Of a DNA stretch of 64,000 bases, positions 46,801-57,830 are shown piece after piece (position 1 is the stretch's first letter; every line of letters begins with the position of its first letter). The notes beneath the pieces were generated by a model. It saw nothing but the letters and a program-made list of their open reading frames with translations, was not told the DNA's origin and did not search any database. The translations under genes and the position numbers were made by a program. This DNA comes from Scedosporium boydii. Taxonomy: Eukaryota > Ascomycota > Sordariomycetes > Microascales > Microascaceae. The stretch is from assembly GCA_002221725.1 (NCBI GenBank), contig NJFT01000160.1, positions 1-64,000 of the forward strand. The letters are read 5' to 3'.

Positions 46801-48862
46801 CTTCCCAGTGCCATTGTTTTGTAGCAAAGAAAGAAAAGGCTGCAGGCTGCCGATTCGTCACAAACAACTAGCCCTTTTATACAACAATACCCGGGAAAGC
46901 ACCAGTATGGTCTAGCTTGGTAACCCTGGCGGGGACTGATGCTAAAGACTCACAGATTCGTCCTTTCAACCCTGGAGGCGTGTTCCAGTATATATCCCCC
47001 TTACATTCCAAGCGCGAGCTAGACACTCGGGAAACGAAATCCATCCTCCGCTATTGGACTCATCGCCTCGGCTGCACTTCCCTCTCCACGCCCTCCCGCG
47101 ATGTGCAGACACTAGATCAAGCCACATGCACAAACCGAAACCGAGGCCAAGAAGGACTGGTGAGACAATTAGATCATCAAAAGAAAGAGACAACTTTGTT
47201 CCGCTCTTCTTCATCTCGCCAAATAACTGCAATACGCCCTCGAGTTGAATGGCAAGGTTGCAGTACATGAGGTCAGGTCAAGCAATCGTCGCTTCAAAGT
47301 GAACTCCGCACAAAAGCGACACGGCGAGACCTTGGGGCCTACCCTCGGTCGGTCAGGGGAATTTCCATCCATAGACTTCAACGAAGGGGTCAGGTACATC
47401 ATCGCATTTGGTCCAAAAAGGACAACTGGCCGGAAACTCGATTTGGGACCATTTCATGCAAACAGGGCGAGCAAAGGGCGACTGTCAGCTGGACCCTGGA
47501 CATCCAAGGAAGGCAGAAGGTCCACCAGTCAGAGAAGACCTCACCACCAAGGCGGAGCTGGTATCCGAGGTGGCGGATCGGAACTTGAAGAACGAACCGA
47601 AGATTGCATCGAGAGAAAAGAAGAGGAAAAAAAATACTCTAGAGTGTGCGATTGCCGTCGACATGTCGGGGAGACACGTCAGGTTGCCAGCAACATAGCG
47701 AGGACCTCACGGCGACTGACGGATGAAGGTGGACGCTGCCGTGGACCTTCCGAACCCGAGTTCCTTCCCTTTTCTTCAATCCAAGTCCCTCGACTGCCAC
47801 TGTGCGTGGAAAGGTACATTCAACGGTACCTGGTCCTGGTGTGGAGACCCTGTGTGCTTTGAGGGGTGGGCAGGTTGTGGCCCAAGCTCCCTAAGCTTCC
47901 CTTGAACCCTGGTGAGACAACCAACCAGCAGCTAGAGTGCCGCAAGCACCCACCGAATACTGCCAAACACGGTCATTATAGCGCACGTCTTAGTGCCCAC
48001 CCACTGGTTCCCGAACGCTATTCCGCGACATCAACGTCTCATCGACCAACAAATCCGGGCAAGACGTGCCCCCTTGCTCACTGCGCAAACCACGAAGTAC
48101 TTCGTACAAGTATTTACCGCATAAACCGTTTCGAACCGGCCTTGTTTTTTCCCACGCCAAAACCGACATTATTACTGTGACGTTGCCACACTTCCTCGGC
48201 TTCCTGGTTCTTCCTTTCCGCCCCGAACAATCACCAGCCATTCAGCCAACTAGCCCAATGCGCGTCTGTCGCGTCGAGAAATACTAGGTAAGGTTTCGGA
48301 CACTCTACGTTGCCGCTCCCCATATCATACGCACACAATGCCTCTTATTTCTACCGCATGTTTGCCAACATGAAGGCGGATTCTATTCTTCTAGTAGTCG
48401 TTTCCTCAAGTCTGCCGCTGCCGACCGGTGATGACGAAGTCGGTGCTCGGTCGGAGGACGCGTGGTACTTATGAAGGGAAACATTGCTGACCTGCCAAAA
48501 TGGGAAGCCATCATTTACTAGACTTCGGGCTTTGTCCTCCATATCGCGGAATTGCACATTGAAAATTATACGTTGGAATCGATCCATCCAATCTCTGGTC
48601 GTGGCTGTCTTTTGCGAGGTGCATCGGCGGGTGTGAACTGGCTGCTCCGAGTCACACCGAGCTCGGCGGATACGAATCGGCGCGAAATCCACATTCTGAA
48701 CCACCCCCGTCACGAATAATTCTATTTTTCTTATTCCTCTCGACGATTCCTACACGCAATCCATGTTCGGTAGCCCAGCAGTGGCAGGCTGAATTTCATG
48801 CCACATGATCATAGTTGATTCTAGACGGTAGTTACACTGGTCGCTGGTGGCTGGCTGTTGCC
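43874..48862. other. Gene-poor region
   Basis: About 5 kb without a gene I can support, apart from a broken coding-like stretch (45927-46292). A 205-residue frame at 47245-47862 was rejected because its composition is random-like and it has no recognisable block. A perfect GAAGTACTTC palindrome lies at 48094-48103 within CGAAGTACTTCGTAC. The last 500 bases should contain the promoter of the Zn2Cys6 gene. Confidence 0.45.
45927..46292 (+). pseudogene. Possible broken coding sequence with one in-frame stop
   Basis: One frame runs 122 codons from ATG to TGA but is interrupted by TAG at 45984-45986. Both sides look protein-like: MAVFATPTPVPAFDLPPEP before it, and GYINVGEHVWGPETKVHGGD, PNEAFPVLLSSLTYGGCAVM and DLGVDMYEDESDVRLKTIET after it. 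No donor and acceptor pair obviously removes the stop. CAG to TAG is the change expected from C-to-T mutation. No family is recognised; it could also be a chance open stretch. Confidence 0.25.
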
Positions 48863-51548
48863 ATGCAGGCATATCCTACCCCAGTTACGGAGTCCATGGA
48901 TAGCTCGAACCCGTTCTATCCCCGCGATAGCCACCAGATCACGCATCAAATGGATCCAGAAACCGACCACAGGCCCGATCGGCCGCCCTCTCCACCGCGA
49001 GAGCACGGCCAACCGCCTCCGCCGCCGCCTCCTCCTCCAGACATCGAGCCGCATAATATCCGAGAGCTTCAGATAGCTGCGCAGTTAGGACAGGATCTCG
49101 CCGGAGCAGCGTCCCTTATTCCGAGCGCAAGCGGTGATATTTCTATAGAGCAGATGCCTCCCGAGCAGGCCCTCCGCAATCTCCTACCACATCCCCAGCT
49201 CAAGGCGGACGCCCAGCACCACCAAGTCCACGAGGTAGTACACCAAGACGAGACAGGCCAGGTTCAGCACTATGTGGGCGAGCCTCAACATCACGCTGAT
49301 CAAATGGCGCTTGCCATGCCCATGACCCTCGACCACTCTCACGCCGCGGCCCACTTTGCGTCGACCGAACCGCCGCCGCGCAAGCGATCGAAAGTCTCCC
49401 GAGCTTGTGACGAATGTCGGAGGAAGAAGGTCAAATGCGATGCGCAGACGGATACCGGGGGTGCGCCGTGCTCGAGTTGTCGAAGGGCCAACCTCGAGTG
49501 CCTTTTTAGCCGCATTCCTCAGAAGCGTGGACCAAGCAAAGGGTATGTGTTAATCATCATCCCCTCAAGGCGTATACATTCCTTGGAGGGAGTCCCGGCC
49601 GGAAGAGGTAATTTTCTTGCGCTTCTCTCATACGCTGACGGTTCCACGAAGGTACATTAAAGAGCTCGCGGATCGCATTGGCAGCATCGAACAGCTCGTT
49701 CAAGGTTTGTCGATTTCTTCTGCCCTCCAGCACACCCATCGTCTGAGTCAACGAAACACCAATTCCTAACATCATGATGGATGTAGGTCCAAGCGAGGAT
49801 CGCGGAACAAAGCGTTCCTTCTCGGCAATGTCAGGGGGCAGTGCAACCGTAGAAACACCTGCTCCCTCTCGATCCATGCTGTGGGGTACGGAGCCCAGGA
49901 ATCCGCAGCCCAGTTCGGTGCCAATTCCTGAACGCTACCAAACATCTTACTCTCCAAGTGAGCTACTGCCTCATTCCGAGTTCGAGCCTGCGCCGCTCGT
50001 TGGGGCAAGCGCTCCCGTCCAGGTTAGAGACATATCCAGTGCCGGCCCTGCATTTGGGCCGCGGCCTACTATTCATCCCGACATTTTTAACGGGTAAGTT
50101 CTAGTGGTCTTTCATTGAGACTCCATGCGCCAGTTTATTATTCTAACATACATTGCTCAAGGTACATATCGGCGATCCACCCTTACTTGCCCTTCTTACC
50201 CGATAACAAGGAGCAATTGGAGGGTCAGTTAGCACAGTGTCCTGTCCTCCTTCAGGAGGCTTTCACCGAGTCACTCACCGTGACGGTTTCGTCGTTTTCG
50301 TCAGACCCAGCGCAGGCCTCGCCAGTCGATGTCGGCCGAGCCTATCAGAAGCTTGTTGACTGGGAGCTATCTTCAACTATACCTCCCCCAAGCCAGCGTC
50401 GGATCACGGATCTTATTTATATCCAAACGCTGATCCTCATGGTGATTGAGGCGGACAACCGCCCGCCCAACGCTGGAGGCCCACCTAAAGAGGCTGTCAT
50501 AGGAAGAGCTGTGAGTGGAGCATTAGCGAGGAGGTTCCACCAATACAGGTATAGGCCTCCAAGCGATTCTACCCCGGGGTCTGATGCGGAAGAGATCCTA
50601 TATCTCAAGACGTGGTGGGTGTTGGTAGTGCTCGATAGGTGGCATGCCATTAGCACGGGAAGCCACGTAATGATCCACAAGAGGGACATGATTTCGCCGC
50701 CTGGATTGAAGACGCTCCTTGGAGAGGGCTTCTATTTCCTGCTTCGTAAGTCGATTCCTAGTTCTTTCGTGTAGGTGATTTGGGAGACTGGCAAAAGCTA
50801 ATACTAGCTCCAACTAGGTTTCACAAGGATCCTTGGCCCGGCATCTACTATCTGCTCCAACTTGCAAGACCCCCCAGCTTCTCCAACCGCCAACACACAA
50901 GAGCTTTCAACTCTGTTACACACCTGGCTTGAGGAGGACAGGGAAGAACTGCCAGACCATGTTGACCCCGTTGAGTTCCCAGTTGTGCATCTCGCCTACT
51001 GGCACTGCCGGCTCCTAGCCTACCTCGTCGATACCGAAGCCTCCGCGACGGCGGTCCTCTCAACGTGTCAAAAGGCTGTCGGCCACCTCGTCAAGAGCCG
51101 CGACCTCATCAGCCCGTTCAACCACCACCTCGCCATCCTGACTACTCTCTGTCTCCTCGAACTGACGGCCGTGAAGGCCAAAAAGGAAGAGGCTCTGACC
51201 CTCCTCAGAGATATACGGGACCACCAAATCGCCCCATCAGCGTGGAATAGCGCCATAAAGGCCACAGTCGACGATAAGCTAGCGCTCCTCGCGTTGGCTC
51301 CACTAGGATACTCCTTGGTAGAGAAGACGGCCAGAGAAAGTCTCCAGCGCCTCGCCGACGTAGCTACAGCTAGATCTGGGACCAAAGAGCCCAAGGATGG
51401 CGAGACAGCGGCTGATTTGGAGGGAAGGGCTGGAGGTGGGCCCCAGTCGCTCGAGGCGGCCGTGAGACCATATCAGTATTTGGGGTTCAACCCTGCGCCG
51501 ATACTGAGGGTTGGGTATCTGTCTGTTATGCGGGAGATGCATCCGTAG
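48863..51548 (+). CDS. Zn2Cys6 transcription factor (RGT1-like)
   Basis: Five exons (48863-49542, 49652-49704, 49787-50093, 50162-50745, 50818-51548) give 784 residues; all joints are in phase. The start could also be the Met at 48896 (MDSSNPFYPRD). The first 170 residues are Pro/His/Gln-rich. The binuclear zinc cluster is complete at about residues 180-215: ACDECRRKKVKCDAQ, then GGAPCSSCRRANLECLF (six cysteines), followed by the linker RIPQKRGPSKGY and a short dimer helix IKELADRIGSIEQLVQ. KRGPSKGY after the cluster is the pattern of yeast Rgt1 and its fungal relatives, which control sugar transport genes. The middle-to-end region resembles the fungal factor homology domain (YISAIHPYLPFLPDNKEQLE; LYLKTWWVLVVLDRWHAIS). 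Target genes are unknown. Convergent with the copper-fist gene. Confidence 0.9.
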
Positions 51549-53669
51549 GAGTTGGGTGCTTTCTCTTTTATTTTCCGGTTTTTTTATTTTTATGTTTTCT
51601 TCTTTCCATCTCTGCAGGACTAGGCTTTTGCCCCTATCGTCCTGTAGCATTATTTGGTTTGGCCTCATCATCCTGCAATTCGTCATTTCATGTAAGCAAC
51701 GCTCTTCATGTCCGGCATCAATCTCTCTCCTCTTTTCACCTTGGCGCACCTGTTTCTTCTTTTTTTTTTTTGTTTCCTTTCGTCCTCTATTGATACGCAT
51801 ACGTCGTCAAGACTCCCGTTTAGTTTCTTCTCCAACCTCCCCGCAAATTTTAGCTGCATAACGCCCCACCTAAGTTGAATGGGGTTCCCCGGACTTCTTT
51901 TTCTCTGTTTCTTTTCTGCCTTTCCCAATTGTTGTTCCTGTTAGTTTATCTCTTTTGTTGCGGTTACGAAAGTGTAGAATACCCTCGCCATTTCTCTTTT
52001 TAAATCTCTAGGATGTCGAAATGTGAACAAGAATCTCGGAAATATATCTTACATCATAGATCCCTGATATACCCGGTTCTTTTTTCTCTTAACAAGATGC
52101 CCATATACGTAGTAGCTGGACATTTTAAGACCAATTGGGTCCCCCTTCGTGCGAAGACATCGACGTAATTACTCCAACCCTGTTGTCGTCGTTCCGTTTT
52201 CCCGTTTACTACTTTTCCGCCCGGCCGGACATTATTTATTCACCAGGAGAAAAACTGTGCGGAGATCGAAAAATGAAAAACGAAGGCAAGATACTATGTA
52301 GAGGGCAACAAGCTTAGAGCAACCCCCAGAAATGGGAGAAACGGGATGGCCTTGTTCAATTTCACATGTTTTCCACGTTTTCTTCCCACCTTGTAAAAAA
52401 CTTTAATCACATGTAAGTCTAGGCTTCAGCTGTCAAGAGATAATCTTGTGATTCGGGGAAGGGGCGACTGGTTATGGAGAGACATCAAGAAGCTTCCAAG
52501 AAAGTGTGTTGTACTCGGTATTGGACAAGATAAACAGCAGTAAGTATATTCGGCGTATCTTCATTCATTTCCATCGAAAATGATTCGAGCCCAATTCCCG
52601 TCCCGAACGAAAAAGAAAGATCCCTAAAATGCCCGCTCCTTTCCTTTCACGCCTCGCAAAAACAAGCACAACAGAAATAGGGAAAAAGCCACCGCGTGGG
52701 GGGGAGAAACGGGCCCCCCCGGTATAAACTGCATATGATGGATGCCTTTGTATAAATATACCAATAAGAAGGGCGGGAAAAGATCAGAATAACCTTCCGT
52801 CAATGCTAGAAAACCACCTTTGCCCTCCGTCCATGTCCGTCCCGGCACGAAAACTCCAGTATAAAATGTTTGCGTATAATATACGAAAAAGGAAGAGACC
52901 CGTATAGACAGGAAAAGAAACAGGAAAAATCCGGGGGATATAAGAGAAGACAAAACAATGCCACCGAACAGCAGAAGTAGAAGTCCACCCAAGTCGCTGT
53001 TGAACATGCGAACCCCAAGCATCACAAACCACCACCCACGTTTTCCTTCCAACGATGTAATAAAGCAACGTTTTCCGCCCTTGACCGATGTTCCATGTTT
53101 TTCCCTGGGTCACTGTACCGTCCGCCGTGCTGTCTGTAGGATAGGAAATCGAAATCTTGTCTCTCTGTGATTCCCAGCTGCGTCCCGACACTGCCATTGC
53201 CGATGTTGAGATAGGCTTGAAAATCCACACAAGAACAGAGGAAAGAAAAGAAGAGGAAAAAAAAGGAAAAGGAAAAGAAAAGAAATAAGGACCATGGTAA
53301 AAGGTATATAACTGAATCATAAAACAAGGTAAAAACTTTTGCCTCCCCACGATTCAAGATTCTCCCCCTCAGGTCCTTCTCTGGGACCTATTGGTTCCCG
53401 CCCTTTCCTCCATACCGTGCTTAACGGCCTGATGTCGACGACTTTCTTTTTTCGGTTTTTTTGTTCTTTCTTTTCTTCGCCGTCCCAAACGCTCATGTTC
53501 GTGTAAGTCGTTCTCTTGAAACTCCTCGCTTATTTCAAAAAAAAATATATATATATAGATAAGGAAAAAAAAAAAGACTAGATCCGACCCATGATGAAAA
53601 CCTTTTGTTATAAATTAAGGAAAAAAGATACCGAAAGAATGCTCTCGGTATCACTAATGGCGTGGGTGG
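51549..53669. other. Convergent 3' regions of two transcription-factor genes
   Basis: About 2.1 kb between the stops of the Zn2Cys6 and copper-fist genes. T-rich on the first kilobase of the plus strand and A-rich on the last, consistent with long 3' untranslated regions from both sides. An AT run lies at 53548-53560. Frames of up to 188 codons exist on the minus strand, but their composition is hydrophobic and random-like. Confidence 0.5.
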
Positions 53670-55001
53670 TTAGTATTGGCGATACTCGGTAGACTTATCA
53701 ACCGAGTTAACATCGCCGTAGCCCATCGCTAGAAACTCGTCGTTAAAGTTGAAATTGAGGTCTCCAATTTCTCCCATCTCGTCCCGAATTTCGGGATGTC
53801 CCTGAGCTCTTTTCGTGTCGTAGCCCTCGAGGTTCTGGAACAGTTGATCGGCACAAAAGTCTTCGGGATGCCCCTCGTCGGCTTCAGAAACCTCGCCCGA
53901 CGTCGCTCCGATTAAGTTGGGCAGCTGGTCGAGAGACTGTTCGCCGTGGTCGGGGACCGTGGGGAAATCGAAAAAGGCGCCAATGTTGCTGTGGCTCATC
54001 GTGTTGTAAGTCGGCGTTATCATGTTGCCCCACATGTTCGACGGTGTCGTCAGGCCAGCGCTCAGGAGCGGCGTGTCGTTGTCGGCGAAACTAGTCGCGT
54101 TAAAGAGGTCGAATCCTGCGTTTGCCGTGGACATATAGAGTGGGTACCTTGGGATGCGGGACATGTCGAGAGGAGCAGGGTGGTGGCTAGCCATGGAAGC
54201 GCCGAGGATATCGCCGAGCATTGGTGATCCGGATTCTTCGCCAGAGTCGGGGGTGGTATCGCCCGAAGCTTCGTGTTGAGGGCTGCCAGTAAAGCTCTGC
54301 ATGGCACCAGACGATCTCCGTCTCCTTGCGATGGAGCTGGGCCGCCCGAGAGATACGGATGACCTGTTCTTTAGAGCTGGCCTAGGTTGGGCCGCAGGCT
54401 TTTGAACGCCGGGGAAAGTGGGCGACGTGACAAGGCTCGACCGTCGGGCTCGTGAGGTAGCTTTCGTGTGGTGGCGGGTCGGGGCGATGTCGCTCGTGGT
54501 TAACTGAGGGGGAGTTGATGCGTCCGACGAAGGAGATGCTTTTTGTGAGCAAGAGCAAGCACCACCATGGTTGCAGCAGCACGTTTCTATCACCCAGAGT
54601 GTTCTGTTAGATCCCGGCATCTTCGGGGCTCACACAGCTTGACCTCGGGCATGCCGGATTATCACTTACGGGAGTGGCCCTCGAGGGTTGGTTGCAAGTG
54701 AATGCACTTGCTAGGCTTGATTCCGCAGTCACACTTGACATGGGCAGACCGGGACTTGCGCATTGCTCTACAATGCGCACATTGAGATACCGGCCGGCCC
54801 TTCTTGTTAATGTGCTGGAGTGGTCGGTCTTCAGAACCAGTTCTGTGTTAGTCGTGCGTGTCCAGCGACGCTGCATGCCTGCTGCTTACACCTGTGCAGC
54901 CGTGGATTTCCTCACTAATACTAACCTGAGTGTTGACAGTTGCTCACACGATGGCCGCGAACGCAGGCCTCGCAAGCATATTTCTCGCCGTCGATAATCA
55001 T
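53670..55001 (-). CDS. Copper-fist DNA-binding transcription factor
   Basis: Three exons (55001-54926, 54828-54670, 54586-53670) give 383 residues. The copper-fist domain is complete: MIIDGEKYACEACVRGHRVS, then NCQHSDRPLQHINKKGRP (the KKGRP minor-groove motif), VSQCAHCR (zinc ligands) and the segment to about residue 70 ending CDCGIKPSKCIHL. Close behind is a second cysteine cluster, QTCCCNHGGACSCSQ (about 79-93). The rest is Ser/Pro-rich with a basic SSIARRRRSSG patch and an acidic end (FNFNDEFLAMGYGD), likely an activation region. Known: this family (Ace1, Mac1, Cuf1, GRISEA) senses copper and regulates its uptake or detoxification. Odd point: no C-terminal Cys-rich repressor motif is seen; only one cysteine occurs after residue 95. 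Which copper response it serves is therefore unclear. Confidence 0.93.
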
Positions 55002-55864
55002 GTTGTTCGAAGCTAGCAAGAATGCAAGCTGGAGAAAAGAAAGGGAAAAAAAAAGTGAAAAAAAGATAAGGGTAGGAAAGGAAGCCGGGGGAAGTAAATC
55101 TTAGGGACTTGAGACAAGTTTCGTCAAGGCCCTAGAACCCTGGTTCATTTACTCTTCTCGGATCTTGTGATGGGTGAGGAAGATGGGAATTGTCACAAGC
55201 TTCCTTGGCTCGGTTGGCAAGCAATTGTCGAAGAGCCGCAAGAAGAAAAAGAGAGAGCAAACGATGGCGAAGAGGAGGGGAGGATTTCGGTTCCGGAACG
55301 GTCACGATTTCATTTCAGAAATTGTTGGTTGTCGAGGTTCTTCGTCAATTCGGGATCAAGTTTCATAAAACTCTTGGAGAGAAGCTCTGTGCAAAAAGAA
55401 AAAAAAAGAAAAAAAAAAAGCTGTTCCAAAACGGACGAAGAGTGGAGCGAGGGGTGTGTATGAGCAACAGCAGAAACGAACAGGCGCCTCGTGCGGTCGA
55501 GTGGGTGTGTCGTAGACGATGGGAGTGCGCTTGATAGGGAAGCAGAGGGGTGTCGATCGAGTCAAAGGCGGAATTGGGGAAAAGAGCAATGACTTGCTCT
55601 TGGGGAGAGGGAAGCCGTCAAAGTCGTAATAATCGTGTAAGTGCTTTGATCTGTATCTAACAGATCATTGATGCACAAACTCGGGGGTCGCGCGGGCAGT
55701 TGTTAGCGGGTTTTAGCAGAGAGCCGAGTTTGAGCAATGACTCCGTTATCGGGATGGTTTCAACTGGCGGCGAATCATCGACGTGCCAATAGGTGTGCTG
55801 GTTCGCTAAGCAAGTCGACAGGTGGATATTTTTTTTGTATTTTAGGTTTTAGTTTGTCCTCGAG

Positions 55865-55935
55865 TGGGTGTATGTATATGTGTGTGTGTCGGATGTGTGT
55901 TGTATGTGTGTTGTATGTGAGTGTATATATGTGTT
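55865..55935. repeat. GT-rich microsatellite
   Basis: Imperfect alternation of GTGT, GTAT and GTATGT units over about 70 bases, including ATGTGTGTGTGTC and two copies of TGTGTTGTATGTG. No coding role is seen. Confidence 0.85.
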
Positions 55936-57727
55936 GCCTTTTGGTGTTTTCTTTTTCTCTTGTGTCGTGCACCGTGAAAATGAATATATAAAAACGTCAA
56001 AGGCCAAGACAGCCGGGGCTCGTTTTCAAATGTAGCTTAGGAATTTCGGTTTCGGTCGGGAGGAGAGGAAGCTCGTACGACAGTTTGAAGGCCGAGGGAA
56101 CCAGGCAGTGGACAACGGTGGATGGTGTCGAAGGGAACAAGAGTAGATGAGCTGTGTGCCCTGTGCGTGCTCTTTCTTCCGCCCAATGGTGGAGGGGCTG
56201 TCGACTACCGCGGGAATGATGAATGTCTGGTGTGTGTTGGACTAGGACAGGTATGTAGTGTTCGGTTCATAAACCTGCAGTGGTCTCGGATCGTGGTGCG
56301 TCAACTGGTCGGATTATACTACCGCTAACCGGTAGAAAGGGGAATTCATGTATATGCGTGAAGGGTTGAGTACAACACACAGCACAGCACAACACAAGCC
56401 GGGAGGAATCGCAGGGGAGGGAATACAAGGCAGTGGTTTTCCGACCAGAGACGAACAGGAACGAAACTCGCCCGAGTGATATTGAATCGAGAAGGGGGCA
56501 AAAAATCACATCAAAGATATACGGAGGAAACGCTGGAGCGCAAGAAAGACCCAAGGGAGAATTTAGAGGACTAGGAAGGTCACAACGGGGTGCGTTTCCT
56601 TTTTATTATTTTGGACTCTGAAAAAGACCGGAAAGCAGCTGGGCTACTGGCGAGGTCCAGTTTACGCTGGAGAAACGACAGAGACTCGTTGCCATTGTAG
56701 CAGCACCCCAGGTGTACAACAGCGACCCTAGCATGTTGTCGCGAGGTGAGCAGAGAAAACATGAAGTCAGCCGCGAGAGGAGCTGGTCGAAAGCAAGGCC
56801 GGCGAAGGTACACGATTGTCCAATGTACTCCCCACCACTGTACGAAGATTAGGGCACTGGCGAACCAAGACTGTCCTAAGCTAGTAACGTACTTGGAGTC
56901 CGTATGACAGGCAGGAGCAATTGATAAAAGAGGCTTCTAGCGGGGGGAAGGGAGGGGCGTCCGCATTGCTTGCTACCGGGGGGAGTACGTACTTGTGTTC
57001 AGTATCATTGGCAGCACCCACCGGCAACTCGCAAGGGCATCTAATTTCAGATAAATCCACGCCCCAGGATGCTTGGGGGTGTATCGAACAAGTCTCTCCT
57101 TGCTGTTATTACTTCACCCTTGTATTATCGGTAGACCCTGAAGTACGAAGTACATCAATCGAAGCAGTTGCAGACGATCCCTCGGAGCCCAGCACTGGTC
57201 ATAGTGGGGTAGTCAATACCCTGGGAGCCTCACAAAATCTCGAGTGGGGGTTTTTCGCGGGTTGGCTGGGATCATGATGGAAGGGATTGAGGAGAGCCGG
57301 CACCAGACCAGCAAGGATGGGATCCATGAAATTCACGATCGGGGATCATGGAAGAATGGCGTCTTGTGCACCCTTCTTTTGTGCAATCTTCTATCCTGCT
57401 GTTGTACTTCGTAATCGAGGCAAGCAGGGAAATTTGAATATTTAAATATGTAGCTACTTCATTGGAGATACGAAAGCTGAGCGATCTATTGATGCATCTG
57501 GTTCGTACGATCAATTACACCATCCGGGCATTTTGCTCCATGTCTAGGGACTGCCAGGGACTGTCAGGACTGTCCCCAAAACCCCAGAGATACGACTCGG
57601 CAGAGCAGGGGACCAGGGGAGTGTTAGCTGGCAGTCTGTTCAAGGTGAGTTTTAAGTGTGCATTGTGCAACTGATCAAAACTGAAAAGTATTGTCAGCAT
57701 ATGACGATGCGATAAGTCCGTTCGCCA

Positions 57728-57830
57728 TCCCATCCATCCCATTTCCCATATGAGTAGAGTAGAGTTGACGACGAAGTACATCCCATCCATGGCATCCATC
57801 ATCTATGACCTCCATCCAGCATCCATGCCT
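57728..57830. repeat. Imperfect CATCC repeat
   Basis: Repeated CATCCCATCC, CATCCATGGCATCC and CATCCAGCATCCATG units over about 100 bases, interrupted by a palindrome copy (ACGAAGTAC at 57771). A simple-sequence tract, not in a supported gene. Confidence 0.6.

Noticed and set aside
47245..47862. 205-codon open frame
   Set aside because: Random-like Arg/Gly/Ser composition, no recognisable block and overlapping frames of similar size.
52624..53357. Minus-strand frames of 142 and 188 codons
   Set aside because: Hydrophobic Phe/Ser-rich translation of an A-rich untranslated region; no splicing or motif support.
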